Made by a program: the position numbers and the translations under genes. Positions 31,741-40,931 of a stretch of 64,000 nt of DNA are shown piece after piece. Source of the DNA: CAWBLP01 sp963721065 (lineage in GTDB: Bacteria > Pseudomonadota > Alphaproteobacteria > Acetobacterales > Acetobacteraceae); the NCBI GenBank assembly GCA_963721065.1, contig CAVRHO010000008.1, forward strand, positions 620,001-684,000, in the 5' to 3' direction. Below the pieces are notes generated by a model. It ran no database searches. It had not been told where the DNA came from and saw only the letters and a program-made list of their open reading frames with translations. Numbering within the stretch: position 1 is the stretch's first letter; each line of letters starts with the position of its first letter.

Positions 31741-32091
31741 GCGACGCCCTCACCCGGCGCCGGACATGTCTGCCGGCGCCGGGTGGTTCGGTGTAACCAC
31801 CTGGAAAAGTTCGAGCGGGCCCCGCCGCAGCAGCGGATTTCCGGCGGCGGTGTCGTCGTGCGGCAATGGCACGAGATCCGTGTCCCACCACGCGGCTACG
31901 GCCTGGAACAGGCCATCCCGGCGCCAGGCACGGCGCGTCATCCGCTGCATCCCGGTCCGCGACCGGGGAGAACCGGATGACATGACAATAATCATGAACT
32001 CCTTGACACCTTTCACGAGCCTGCCTACCGTCCCCCCGCCATAACAGACGGCAGTCGCGACAAGCGACTGACGCAATACCAGGGAGGCTCT
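31741..32091 (+). other. Intergenic region before the importer operon
   Basis: Apart from the hairpin at 31751-31785 no gene is supported. The 3' end is locally AT-richer (around 31980-32050) and carries AGGGAGGCT directly before ATG 32092, so it should contain the promoter and ribosome-binding site of the importer operon. Confidence 0.5.
31751..31785 (+). terminator. Strong 13-bp hairpin after the SMP-30-like gene
   Basis: CACCCGGCGCCGG (31751-31763) and CCGGCGCCGGGTG (31773-31785) form a perfect stem with a 9-base loop, starting 10 bases after the stop codon. There is no T-run, so it may be a pause or mRNA-end-stabilising hairpin rather than a true intrinsic terminator. Confidence 0.55.
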
Positions 32092-33345
32092 ATGAAGAAC
32101 GTCCTTCGCCATTTGGCGGTAGGCGCGTTGTCGGCCGGTATGCTATTGAGCGCCGGCGTGGCGATGGCGCAGAACACGATCAAAGTCGCCTTCATCGGCC
32201 CCTTCTCCGGCGCGTTTGCCGCCAATGGAGACGCCTGGCTGAAGATGCTGACCTTCGCCATGAACAACGTCAACGCGCAGGGCGGCGCGCTGGGCAAGAA
32301 GTTCGAAATCGTCACCTTCGACGACAAGATCCAGCCGGCCGAGGCGCTGATCCAACTGAAGGCAGCCACCGACCAGAACCTTCCCATCATCATCGGCGGC
32401 ATCGGCTCCAACGTCGCCGCGGCGATGGAGGAAGGGGTGGACCGCTACAACCGGCGCAATCCCGATCACCGGGTCGTCTATATCAACGTCTCGGCCCTCT
32501 CCATGCCGCTGACCGAGGAGAACTGCAGCTTCTGGCACTTCCGCTTCGCGTCCAACGTCACGCAGCGGGTGGCGACCCTGGTGAAGAGCCTGCCGAAAGA
32601 CCTCAAGACCGTTTACCTGATGAACCAGGACTATCTGTACGGCCAGGGAGTGGAGCAGGACACCAAGAAATTCCTCGCGGAATACCGCCCGGACATAAAG
32701 GTCGTCGGCGACGAATTCGTGCCCCTGGGCAAGGTGAAGGACTTCTCCTCCTACATTCCCAAGATCAAGGCGTCTGGCGCACAGGCCCTGATCACCTCCA
32801 ACTGGGGGCCGGATTTCAATCTGCTGATGAAGGCCGGCAACGAAGGCGGGCTTGACCTGAAATACTACACCTTCTCGGCACACCTGAACGGCGGCCCGAC
32901 ATCGATGGGCGACGGGGGCGGCAACCGCACCATCACGGTGCTGGAAGGCGACGACAATATCGGCGCCGAGACGCACAACGCCGCGGCCGAGGACTTCGTC
33001 AAGCGCTGGCGCGCCACCAAGCCCGGCTTCGACTTTGTCTGGGTCAACTTCCAGACCATGTTCAACATGCTGGCCGCCGCCATCGACAAGGCCGGATCCA
33101 CCGACCCGCTGAAGGTCGCCGTGGCCATGGAAGGCATGCAGGCGAAGGACATCTACGGCAAGGTCAACACCATGCGGAAGGCGGACCACCAGATCCAGAT
33201 GCCACTGTACACCGCGCTGTTCACCAAGCCGGTGAAATACGACTCGGAAGGCACCGGTTGGGGCTGGAAGACCGAAAGCATGGTCAGCGCCGAGGACCTG
33301 ACCTTCCCGACCAAGTGCAAGATGAAGCGGCCCAAGGGTTCATAG
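32092..33345 (+). CDS. ABC transporter periplasmic binding protein, branched-chain amino acid (LivJ/LivK) type
   Basis: This is a substrate-binding protein of the HAAT/Peripla_BP_6 family, 417 residues, periplasmic. The signal peptide ends at GVAMAQ. The mature protein starts NTIKVAFIGPFSGAFAANG, the usual first strand and binding-site loop. Further family phrases are IIGGIGSNVAAAMEE and VYLMNQDYLYGQG. It heads a five-gene importer (32092-37196). The ligand cannot be read from sequence; such systems take up branched-chain amino acids, urea, amides or aromatic acids. The Shine-Dalgarno AGGGAGG precedes the ATG. Confidence 0.92.
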   Translation: MKNVLRHLAVGALSAGMLLSAGVAMAQNTIKVAFIGPFSGAFAANGDAWLKMLTFAMNNVNAQGGALGKKFEIVTFDDKIQPAEALIQLKAATDQNLPIIIGGIGSNVAAAMEEGVDRYNRRNPDHRVVYINVSALSMPLTEENCSFWHFRFASNVTQRVATLVKSLPKDLKTVYLMNQDYLYGQGVEQDTKKFLAEYRPDIKVVGDEFVPLGKVKDFSSYIPKIKASGAQALITSNWGPDFNLLMKAGNEGGLDLKYYTFSAHLNGGPTSMGDGGGNRTITVLEGDDNIGAETHNAAAEDFVKRWRATKPGFDFVWVNFQTMFNMLAAAIDKAGSTDPLKVAVAMEGMQAKDIYGKVNTMRKADHQIQMPLYTALFTKPVKYDSEGTGWGWKTESMVSAEDLTFPTKCKMKRPKGS

Positions 33346-33472
33346 CCCCGCACCCGTTTCCTTTCCAACCATTGGATGGCTCGGCCTGGCAACAGGCCCT
33401 GCCATCCCCGCTTCATCCGTATCTGAATGATCCCGGCATGTATCCCATGAACGTCCGGTTGGGTTGTGCACC

Positions 33473-34420
33473 ATGGAGGTAATCCTCATCTCCCTGCTGA
33501 ACGGCTTCGTTTACGGCATGCTGCTGTTCATGCTGGCGAGCGGGCTGACCCTGATCTTCTCCATGATGGGCGTGCTGAACTTCGCCCATGCCGGCATCTA
33601 TATGATCGGCGCCTATCTCGCCTACGAAACCAGCCGGTATGTCGGCTTCTGGGCGGCCCTGATCGTGGCGCCGCTGGTCTGTGCGGCGATCGGCGCGGCC
33701 ATCGAGGTGTGGGGCCTGCGCCGGACGCACCACAACGGCCATGTCGCCGAACTGCTGTTCACCTTCGGCCTGTTCTTCATCATCGAGCGCGGCGTGCAGA
33801 TGATCTGGGGCATGCTGCCAGTGCCCTATCGCGTCCCGGCCGGACTCGATTTTGCCCTGTTCAGCCTGTACGGCATCGACTTTCCCGCCTACCGCGCCTT
33901 CATGCTGCTGGTTGCCGGCGGCATGCTGCTTGCCATCTGGCTGCTGCTGACGCGCACCCGAATCGGCCTGGTCGTCCAGGCATCACTGACCCATCCGCAG
34001 ATGGTCAGCTCCCTGGGGCACAACGTCCCGCGCGTCTTCACCATCGTGTTCGCCGGCGGCTGCTATCTCGCCGGCCTCGCCGGCGTGATCGGCGGCAACT
34101 ACCAGGTGACCGAGCCGGCGATGGCCGCCGCGCTGGGCCCGATCATCTTCGTCGTCGTGGTGTTCGGCGGACTGGGGTCGCTGGCCGGCTGTTTCATTGC
34201 ATCCATTATCATCGGCCTGGTACAGACCTTCGCCGTGGCCATCGACGGCTCCATCGCCGACCTGCTTGGCCCCGTCATCTCCTGGATCGGCACGGACAAT
34301 CTGGCCGGCGAAGTCCTCTCGGTGCCGATCTCGCGGATCGGGCCACTGCTGCCATACGCCATGATGGTGCTGATGCTCGTGCTTCGCCCGCGCGGCTTGA
34401 TGGGGACCCGCGACACATGA
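33473..34420 (+). CDS. ABC transporter permease, LivH type
   Basis: This is an inner-membrane permease of 315 residues with about eight hydrophobic segments. Family motifs are LNGFVYGMLLFMLASGLTL, FAHAGIYMIGAY near the N-terminus, and the cytoplasmic coupling region around VFGGLGSLAGCF. It forms the channel with the downstream LivM-type subunit. ATG 33473 was chosen because it starts MEVILISLLNG; an upstream TTG would add three residues. The stop overlaps the next start (ATGA, 34417-34420), which indicates translational coupling. Confidence 0.92.
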   Translation: MEVILISLLNGFVYGMLLFMLASGLTLIFSMMGVLNFAHAGIYMIGAYLAYETSRYVGFWAALIVAPLVCAAIGAAIEVWGLRRTHHNGHVAELLFTFGLFFIIERGVQMIWGMLPVPYRVPAGLDFALFSLYGIDFPAYRAFMLLVAGGMLLAIWLLLTRTRIGLVVQASLTHPQMVSSLGHNVPRVFTIVFAGGCYLAGLAGVIGGNYQVTEPAMAAALGPIIFVVVVFGGLGSLAGCFIASIIIGLVQTFAVAIDGSIADLLGPVISWIGTDNLAGEVLSVPISRIGPLLPYAMMVLMLVLRPRGLMGTRDT

Positions 34421-35739
34421 GTGATGCCACCGCGACATCATCCCGGCCCGCCGTTGCAGCACCGTCGCGCAGCACGTCCCGCCGGGCGTGGCTGTGGCTG
34501 GGCGTGCTTGTGTTCGCGCTGGCCCTGCCGTGGCTGTTCTATGACTGGCATACCGGCCGGCAGTCCGGCTTCGTGCTGACCATGCTGTGCCAGATGGGCA
34601 TGATGGTCATCTTCGCCCTGTCGTACAACATGCTGATGGGCCAGGCCGGTTTGCTGTCCTTCGGCCATGCCGTGCTGTTCGGCCTCGGCGGCTACTGCAC
34701 CATCCACTTCCTGAACGCGGCCGGCGCGGGCGAACTTCCGGTCCCGATGGAACTGATGCCGCTGCTGGCAGGCTTCGCGGGCGCCGGCTTCGGCATCATC
34801 TATGGCTTCATGGCGGCCAGGCAACGCGCCACCGCCTTCGCCATGATCACCCTGGGCCTGGGTGAACTGACCACGGTGGCGGGCATCATGTTCCACCACT
34901 TCTTCGGTGGGGAAGGCGGCATCAGCACCGACCGGGTGATCGACCAGAGCCTCTTCGGCCTGAACTATGCGCACACGATCCAGGTCTATTACCTGATCGT
35001 CGCCTGGACGGTGATCGCCGCACTCGGAATGTTGTTCCTGACCAGGACCCCGCTGGGTGCGATGGCCAACGCAACGCGCGACAACTACGAGCGCGCGCAG
35101 TTCATGGGCTACGACCCGCGCACCGTGCGCTTCATGCAGTTCGCCCTGTCGGGCTTCTTCGCCGGGATCGGCGGCGGGCTGTATGCGATTACCTACGAAA
35201 TCGTCACCTACGACGCGGTCGCCACGGCGCTGTCGGCCAATGTCGTGCTGATGACCTTTATCGGCGGGGCGACCTTCTTCTACGGCCCGATCCTGGGCGC
35301 GGCGCTGATCACCCTGCTGCAAAGCGGCTTGAGCCTGCTGTCGAACGCCTGGCTGATCTATGTCGGCGTGCTGTTCATCGGAATGGTCACCTTTGCGCCA
35401 ACCGGTCTCGCCGGCATGATAGAGGCACACGGCCCCATCGCCCGCGCCGGTCGGCTCGGCCGCCTGCTGGTGCCGTATCTTCGCCTGACCGTCCCGGCCT
35501 TCGCCACGCTGGTCGGTTTTGCCGGCTTCGTCGAACTCACCTCCTTCCTCACCATCGGCGAATCGCAGGGCAGGCACCTGGTTCTGTTCGGAACGACAAT
35601 CCACACCCGGACGGTCGCACCCTGGCTGGTGACCGCGGTCCTGCTGATCGCCGGCGGAGCCTGGCTGCGCCAGGAAATCCGCGCCTTTGCCCGCGTGTGG
35701 GAAGAGCTGACCGCCGATCTGAAAGAGCGGAGCCTGTGA
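34417..35739 (+). CDS. ABC transporter permease, LivM type
   Basis: This is the second permease, 440 residues. A basic Ser/Arg-rich N-terminus is followed by about ten membrane segments. Motifs include LSYNMLMGQAGLLSFGHAVLFGLGGY (split across the first conserved loop), TRTPLGAMANATRDN, and TFIGGATFFYGPILGA near the coupling helix. It overlaps the LivH gene by four bases and the LivG gene by one base (stop TGA at 35737-35739, start at 35739). The C-terminal ~100 residues extend beyond the usual permease core and add two hydrophobic stretches. Confidence 0.92.
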   Translation: MSDATATSSRPAVAAPSRSTSRRAWLWLGVLVFALALPWLFYDWHTGRQSGFVLTMLCQMGMMVIFALSYNMLMGQAGLLSFGHAVLFGLGGYCTIHFLNAAGAGELPVPMELMPLLAGFAGAGFGIIYGFMAARQRATAFAMITLGLGELTTVAGIMFHHFFGGEGGISTDRVIDQSLFGLNYAHTIQVYYLIVAWTVIAALGMLFLTRTPLGAMANATRDNYERAQFMGYDPRTVRFMQFALSGFFAGIGGGLYAITYEIVTYDAVATALSANVVLMTFIGGATFFYGPILGAALITLLQSGLSLLSNAWLIYVGVLFIGMVTFAPTGLAGMIEAHGPIARAGRLGRLLVPYLRLTVPAFATLVGFAGFVELTSFLTIGESQGRHLVLFGTTIHTRTVAPWLVTAVLLIAGGAWLRQEIRAFARVWEELTADLKERSL

Positions 35740-36492
35740 TGGAAACGCCGGCCCTCAGCCTGAAGAATGTCCGCAAAAGCTTCGGTCCGATGGAAATCAT
35801 CCGTGGCGTGGACCTCGACATCGCCAAGGGCGAGCGTCATGCCATCATCGGCCCGAACGGCGCCGGCAAGACCACGCTGTTCAATCTGATCAGCGGCCGC
35901 TTCCCCATCACCTCCGGCAGCATCTGCGTTGAACGGCACACGCATCGACCAGTTGCCACCGCAACGGATCAACCGCCTGGGGCTGTCGCGCAGCTTCCAG
36001 ATCACCTCGATTTTCCACCGCATGACGGTGTTCGAGAATATCCGCTGTGCGCTGCTCTGGTCGCGGGGCTATCGCTATTCGTTCTGGAGCCCCCTCTGGG
36101 CGCAGAAGCAGCTCAACCGCCAGGCCGAACTGTTGCTGGAGGAACTGAACCTGGGCTTGCGGCGCGACCTGCAGGCCGGGTTGCTGTCCTACGCCGAACA
36201 GCGGGCGCTGGAGATCGGCATCACCATCGCGGGTGGCGCGACGGTCATCCTGCTGGACGAACCCACCGCCGGCATGAGCCACAGCGAAACCGAATATGCG
36301 CAGGCGCTGATCCGGCGCGTCACGGAAGGCAAGACGCTGGTCATGGTGGAGCACGACATGCGCGTCGTGTTCGGCCTTGCCGACACGATCAGCGTGGTTG
36401 TGTACGGCCAGGTGATCGCGTCCGGCAAGCCGGAGGACATCCGCGCCAACCGCGCGGTACAGGAAGCCTATCTGGGGGCATTGGCCGCGTAA
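35739..36492 (+). CDS. ABC transporter ATP-binding protein, LivG type (one frame break)
   Basis: This is a cytoplasmic ATPase of the importer, about 250 residues after correction. ATG 35739 overlaps the livM stop. Walker A is GPNGAGKTT. The frame is lost at about 35924-35929, just after SGSIC, where one base too many separates it from LNGTRIDQLPP. The rest continues in the new frame: LLSYAEQRALEIG (signature region), ILLDEPTAGMSHSE (Walker B) and the H-loop in VMVEHDM. The C-terminus ends EAYLGALAA, characteristic of LivG. A TTG at 35929 could start a fragment without Walker A, which would be inactive. A sequence error is the simplest explanation. Confidence 0.88.
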
Positions 36493-37196
36493 TGGCGAAC
36501 ATGCTGGAAGTGCGGGACCTGCACGCCTACTACGGCAAGAGTCATATCCTGCACGGCGTGAACCTCGACGTGGGCGAGGGCGAGATCGTCAGCCTGCTGG
36601 GGCGCAACGGCGTGGGCCGTTCGACCACCTGCAAGGCGATCATGGGGCTCGTGCCGCCGGAGGGCAGCGTCAGCTTCCGTGGCCGGGAACTCGCGGGCCT
36701 GCGCACCGACCTGATTTCCCGCGCCGGCATCGGCTACGTTCCGGAAGACCGCCAGATCTTTCCCGGCCTGACCGTGCGGCAGAACCTGGAGCTTGGCCTG
36801 CGCCGGTCCGGCGTGTTCGGGCGCTGGAACTTTGAAGACGTGTTCGGGCTTTTTCCGAACCTGGCCGAGCGGCAGCACAATGCGGCGGGGGTGTTGTCGG
36901 GTGGCGAGCAGCAGATGCTGACCATGTGCCGCACGATGATGGGCGACCCGGACCTGATCCTGATCGACGAACCGACCGAAGGCCTGGCACCGCGGCTGGT
37001 GGAGCAGGTGGGCGTACTGCTGGGGGAGATTGCCAGGCGCGGCATTTCCATCCTGCTCGTCGAGCAGAAACTGACCATCGCGCTGAAGATTTCGCACCGG
37101 CTCTACGTGATGGGTCACGGCCAGATCGTCTTCGACGGCACGCCGGCCGATCTGGATACAAACACAACCATCCGGCAGGAGTGGCTGGAGGTGTGA
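36492..37196 (+). CDS. ABC transporter ATP-binding protein, LivF type, with Arg in Walker A
   Basis: This is the second ATPase, 234 residues, starting on the last base of the livG stop codon. It is intact and contains the ABC signature LSGGEQQML, Walker B LILIDEPTEGLAP and the Q-loop region YVPEDRQIFPGLTV. The Walker A is GRNGVGRSTT: Arg43 replaces the invariant Lys. Arg is encoded by CGT, two to three substitutions from a Lys codon, so this is not a one-base sequencing slip. An Arg variant usually weakens ATP hydrolysis, but some LivF subfamilies appear to carry GRSTT naturally. The partner LivG has a normal Lys. Confidence 0.9.
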   Translation: MANMLEVRDLHAYYGKSHILHGVNLDVGEGEIVSLLGRNGVGRSTTCKAIMGLVPPEGSVSFRGRELAGLRTDLISRAGIGYVPEDRQIFPGLTVRQNLELGLRRSGVFGRWNFEDVFGLFPNLAERQHNAAGVLSGGEQQMLTMCRTMMGDPDLILIDEPTEGLAPRLVEQVGVLLGEIARRGISILLVEQKLTIALKISHRLYVMGHGQIVFDGTPADLDTNTTIRQEWLEV

Positions 37197-37471
37197 GCCG
37201 CGGACATTCGCAGCAATCGCGGCTGAACCCGTCCCGCCGTTACCATTCCGTGAACGGCCAACCCGACCGTTGCACCAAGGTTTCACGTCACCTGCGTTGA
37301 GTCCGGCACAGGGCCAGTTGCTCAACCTCATCACCGGCACGGGCGGCGTCGATCCAATCCCGCTCTGGCCACGGTGGGATCGACCGCCGGGAAGCAGGAT
37401 GGGCCCGGCGCGATGATACGGGTTGAAAAGTTTCGTTGCCAGGATGCTCTGCGACAGGGCAAACTCGTTGC

Positions 37472-37960
37472 ATGTGGGATGCAAAAAGCAATCGCCGCCG
37501 ATGGGCCGGGCGCAATACCGCATCCGGTCGTCGAATCTCCCGCGGCGGATATCGCCTGATTCTGCTTCTGGCCTGTCTCGTCGTGTTCCTGATGCTTCGG
37601 CTGAACCTTCCGCCATCTGTCCCGGACGCGCCGTTGCCGACGGTCTATACGCCAGGGTTTCGCGTGGAGGGCGGTGTACCACGGAACTGCACCGAGGCCC
37701 GGGCCAGAGGACTCCAGAACATTCCCAGGGGGTCTCCGTACTACGGCCGTTGGCTGGATGCAGACAACGACGGCTATGCGTGCGAACCATGGTACGGCAG
37801 CAGAATTCTAGTGGTGCACGATAGCGCGCCCGTCGGAGGCCCGCCGGTTTACAGAAGACCGATCGCCCAACCCTACGTATGCAACAGCAGCGTATGCGGA
37901 CCCGGAGGCTCGCCGCCGATCCCCTTCTGCCAGATCTCCACGCCCTGCGCGGTCTGGTAA
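37472..37960 (+). CDS. Membrane-anchored excalibur-domain protein
   Basis: The protein has 162 residues. After a basic N-terminus there is one membrane segment (LILLLACLVVFLMLRLNL, about 30-47). An excalibur calcium-binding motif follows (about 75-112): NCTEARARG, then DADNDGYACE with the DxDxDG calcium loop and paired cysteines. The C-terminal tail is Pro/Gly-rich. Its last ~88 bases overlap the 3' end of the convergent gene 37873-40335, so one of the two ends may be affected by a local sequence problem. It probably sits in the inner membrane with the domain outside. The start ATG 37472 is the likeliest of several. Confidence 0.65.
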   Translation: MWDAKSNRRRWAGRNTASGRRISRGGYRLILLLACLVVFLMLRLNLPPSVPDAPLPTVYTPGFRVEGGVPRNCTEARARGLQNIPRGSPYYGRWLDADNDGYACEPWYGSRILVVHDSAPVGGPPVYRRPIAQPYVCNSSVCGPGGSPPIPFCQISTPCAVW

Positions 37961-40335
37961 ACCGCGAATGGCTGGGATGATGCCAGCCGGATCTGGTCGA
38001 TCAGTTGCGAGCCGAAGTCCAGCGACAGCACTCCGTTGCCGTAAGTCGCATCGGTGGCAGCCAGTCCGTGCAACACCACATCGGCATCATTGCCTGACCC
38101 GATGCCGAAGCTCGCAAGGTTTATCTGGCCCGTGAACAGCGTGGGCTTTTCCAGATCCAGCTGTCCCCCCTGCGCATTGACGGTTTCGCTGAACAGTCCG
38201 TTCACGTCCAGGGTGCCAAGGAACCCCAGCGTCCAGTCGCCGGTACCCAGCGTGTTGGTGTTGAGCTGCACGGTATCGCCAGGTCCCAGGGGCGTGTCTC
38301 CCTGGTGCCGGTACACCGACGACGCTCCGTTGATCGTAAAGGAGCCTTCCCGCGGTGAGCCCAGCGTTCCGCTCATCGAATCCCATGGGCCGATATTCAC
38401 CGCCATCGCCGCGTTCGGGATGTGCTGATGCCCGGCCGTAAGGTCGAGTGTGCTGGCCCCGTAGGCATTGATCGTGCCCCGGCCGCCGCCGATCGTCTGC
38501 ACGTTCAGGTTCGCGGCGAACAGGTTCAGCGTCGGGCCCGGCGGCGTCCCTGGCGAGGGCGGGTCATTGCCGAAATGCAGCGTGTTCCCGCCGAAATCGG
38601 AGGATCGCAGATACCCCGATCCGGACGCCATCTCCGCGAAGTCGCCGGATTGCGGCACACCGGGGGGCGTCCAGTTCTGCGGCGCCATCAGGTCGCCACC
38701 ATTGCCGTTGAACAGTTTGATCGTCGTGCTCGCCGGCGTGATGCTGACCGGTATCTGCTGCGTCGTGGACAATCCGGCCTGGTCCCAGACATTCACGGCG
38801 ATGCTGTCGCTGCCGACCCCGTCCGCCACATAGGTGAGTGTCGCCAGCACGGCATTCACCTGCGTGAAGGTGCCCTGATAGTGGATGGCGTGCGTGCCTG
38901 AACCGGGCAGCGCGTTGCCGTTCTGGTCGGTCATGCGGAGTGTGCCGCTGACATCGTCAACGTTCAGCGCCATCAGTCCGGGATTGCCCTCGGCAAAGCT
39001 GTCGATCACCTGGATGCCGCCGATCGAAACCGTTGTATCGGCGGCCGCCTGCACGCCGGCCGGCACGGTCACCTGCGGACCCGGCAAGGTCTGCGACGGG
39101 AACACGAGTTCCGTGATCTGGGTGCGCCACACGTTATTGGCCATCGGCAACTCCTGGATGGTCCAGAAATGCGTCGGATCGGCAGGATCGAAGGTTGTGG
39201 TACTGTAATCGCCCCATCGCCCGCTGGTGTTCGGTGCCGAACCGGCCGCCAGCAGCAGGGGCTGCCCGAATGTGATGCCGCCTGGGCCGACCTGGCCCGT
39301 CACCGCGTAGGACCCGACATACTGGGACGGGCCGGATGCGGAGTAGCCGACCACGACTTCGCCCAATGGATTGACGGCGATCGACCCGAAACAGGCATCC
39401 AGACCCGGTGGGCTGAGGTCGCCGCTGGCGGCAAGGTGCGGTGTGCCGAGCGGATCCGCGATCTCGTACCATCGCAGTACGTCGCGGCCCTCGGAGCCGA
39501 GCACCGTCTGCACGGCGAACAGGTTGCCGTCCTGCAGCACGGCGCTGTCGGTCAGCCGCGGGTCCAGCGTGTTGACCGGGACGTCGCTGCCAAGCTGGGG
39601 CGCCGGCCGGGGGAACGTCATCGGCGGGACGTAGATCGACCGTCCTGGGGCGGCGTTCAGCGACGGTGTCGTGCCGGTCCAGTCGATGGACGAAATGCGA
39701 AGTTCGCCGGTGGCCCAGTTCGCCGCGGACAGGAACGGTTCCGACCCCGCCAGGTTGGGCGCCACCGCCGGCTGGGCAACGAACCCTGGCAATCCCGGTG
39801 CGACCGGGTCGGCGATGCTGGTGAACACCCTGACATTGGCGTTCGTGATCTCTGTCCCGAGCAGGTCGCTTTTCGGGACGGCGGCGATGTACCAGTCGTT
39901 CGAAGCTTCGAGATACACGCCCTGCTGGTTGACCCCCAGCGCCGTGTAATCGAGGAACTTGTCGGATCCTGGCTGGTGCGCCTCGATGTCGAGTGCTTTC
40001 CAGCCTTGTGTCGGATCGGATGTGTTGGACACCGCCAGCAGGAACCCGGTCGGGGTGATGGCGGCGGCGAACCACCGGCCGCTTCCGGGGTCGTACAGAA
40101 CGCGCGGATCGAAGGGCGCGGCATCCGGCACCAGGCCGGCGCCGGACCAGAACTCTCGTTGCGAGGATTGCTGCAGGACCGCGCCGCTGCGGCTGTAAAC
40201 GCGGTACACGCCGTTGACGAATTCGACGAAGCCGCCCGGGCCGATGGCACCGTCCGAATCCGGCGGGTAATAGCCCGCGAGATTCATGTCGGAGCCGGGG
40301 AAATTCGCACCAATTGTCACCGAACCGGTCTGCAC
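37873..40335 (-). CDS. Large secreted-type protein of unknown function, 820 residues
   Basis: No family was recognised with certainty. The protein has no N-terminal signal peptide and no membrane segment, but composition (Gly, Ser, Thr, Asp, Asn, almost no Cys or Lys) is that of an extracellular protein, possibly type I exported. The N-terminal ~430 residues look like a beta-propeller (repeated DPR, SGRWF, DYTALGVNQQGVYLEASN). Residues ~430-540 resemble a cadherin- or Ig-like domain (SDSIAVNVWDQAGLSTTQ). The last ~280 residues are beta-helix-like (INAYGASTLDLTAG). No classic RTX nonapeptides are visible. It is convergent with the excalibur gene. Confidence 0.7.
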   Translation of the reverse strand: MQTGSVTIGANFPGSDMNLAGYYPPDSDGAIGPGGFVEFVNGVYRVYSRSGAVLQQSSQREFWSGAGLVPDAAPFDPRVLYDPGSGRWFAAAITPTGFLLAVSNTSDPTQGWKALDIEAHQPGSDKFLDYTALGVNQQGVYLEASNDWYIAAVPKSDLLGTEITNANVRVFTSIADPVAPGLPGFVAQPAVAPNLAGSEPFLSAANWATGELRISSIDWTGTTPSLNAAPGRSIYVPPMTFPRPAPQLGSDVPVNTLDPRLTDSAVLQDGNLFAVQTVLGSEGRDVLRWYEIADPLGTPHLAASGDLSPPGLDACFGSIAVNPLGEVVVGYSASGPSQYVGSYAVTGQVGPGGITFGQPLLLAAGSAPNTSGRWGDYSTTTFDPADPTHFWTIQELPMANNVWRTQITELVFPSQTLPGPQVTVPAGVQAAADTTVSIGGIQVIDSFAEGNPGLMALNVDDVSGTLRMTDQNGNALPGSGTHAIHYQGTFTQVNAVLATLTYVADGVGSDSIAVNVWDQAGLSTTQQIPVSITPASTTIKLFNGNGGDLMAPQNWTPPGVPQSGDFAEMASGSGYLRSSDFGGNTLHFGNDPPSPGTPPGPTLNLFAANLNVQTIGGGRGTINAYGASTLDLTAGHQHIPNAAMAVNIGPWDSMSGTLGSPREGSFTINGASSVYRHQGDTPLGPGDTVQLNTNTLGTGDWTLGFLGTLDVNGLFSETVNAQGGQLDLEKPTLFTGQINLASFGIGSGNDADVVLHGLAATDATYGNGVLSLDFGSQLIDQIRLASSQPFAVYQTAQGVEIWQKGIGGEPPGPHTLLLHT

Positions 40336-40897
40336 GTCCGCTGTTCCCCCTCGTCGGCGCGTCGAGCGGTCACTCGCCCCACTTGGGCCGAAGTGTTAGC
40401 AGCCTGGATTGATACGATCGATCCAATAGATGGCCATGCACACAATTGTGTAGAGTGCGATCAGAGCTATTCCGCCGTCGGGAATTTGATCGTCACAGAT
40501 CCATGACTTCGGATAACTCGACACGTCCGTGACTGAACTGGTCCACCCAACGACCTTTCCCACGCGATCGTGCGATCACACCAACCCGCGGAACATCTGA
40601 TACCCACCCTCGTTACATTTGACACGCGATCAGCCAGTCAGCGTCGTGGCCCGCGCAGGCGGGCCATCCACGTCTTTCGTTACTGCCATCAGCAAAGATG
40701 GTGGATGGCCGGACGGAGCCAGGCCTCGGGCGCGACCCGTGGGGCCGACCGTGACGGTGAATTGCCGGCCAACGGCCGAACGATACGCGGGCTGGCATGA
40801 CTCGCGCCCGCGCCCGCCGCGTGATGGCCGCCCGGTATCACCATTCCCGGCGCCCGCACCCTTGCATGGCATCGGATGCTGCGTTGCAAAAAATTGC
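40336..40897. other. Gene-free interval upstream of the sRNA
   Basis: No convincing coding region was found. The interval holds the start region of the large minus-strand protein, a comparatively AT-rich patch (40400-40640), and the inverted repeat at 40662-40710. Confidence 0.5.
40662..40710. repeat. Imperfect palindromic intergenic repeat
   Basis: GGCCATCCAC (40662-40671) is the exact reverse complement of GTGGATGGCC (40701-40710). The left arm is itself within GGCCCGCGCAGGCGGGCC, a second palindrome. The phrase GGCCATCCACGTC is typical of short palindromic repeats scattered in alphaproteobacterial intergenic DNA; the family assignment is from memory. Confidence 0.5.
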
Positions 40898-40926
40898 TTG
40901 CATACGAACGACCGAGCGCCTACCTT
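40898..40926 (+). promoter_or_regulatory. Putative sigma-70-type promoter of the MmgR-like sRNA
   Basis: TTGCAT (40898-40903) and TACCTT (40921-40926) are separated by exactly 17 bp. Transcription would start near 40932-40934, giving an RNA of about 85-90 nt that ends at the terminator at 41020. Confidence 0.55.
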
Positions 40927-40931
40927 GTGCT

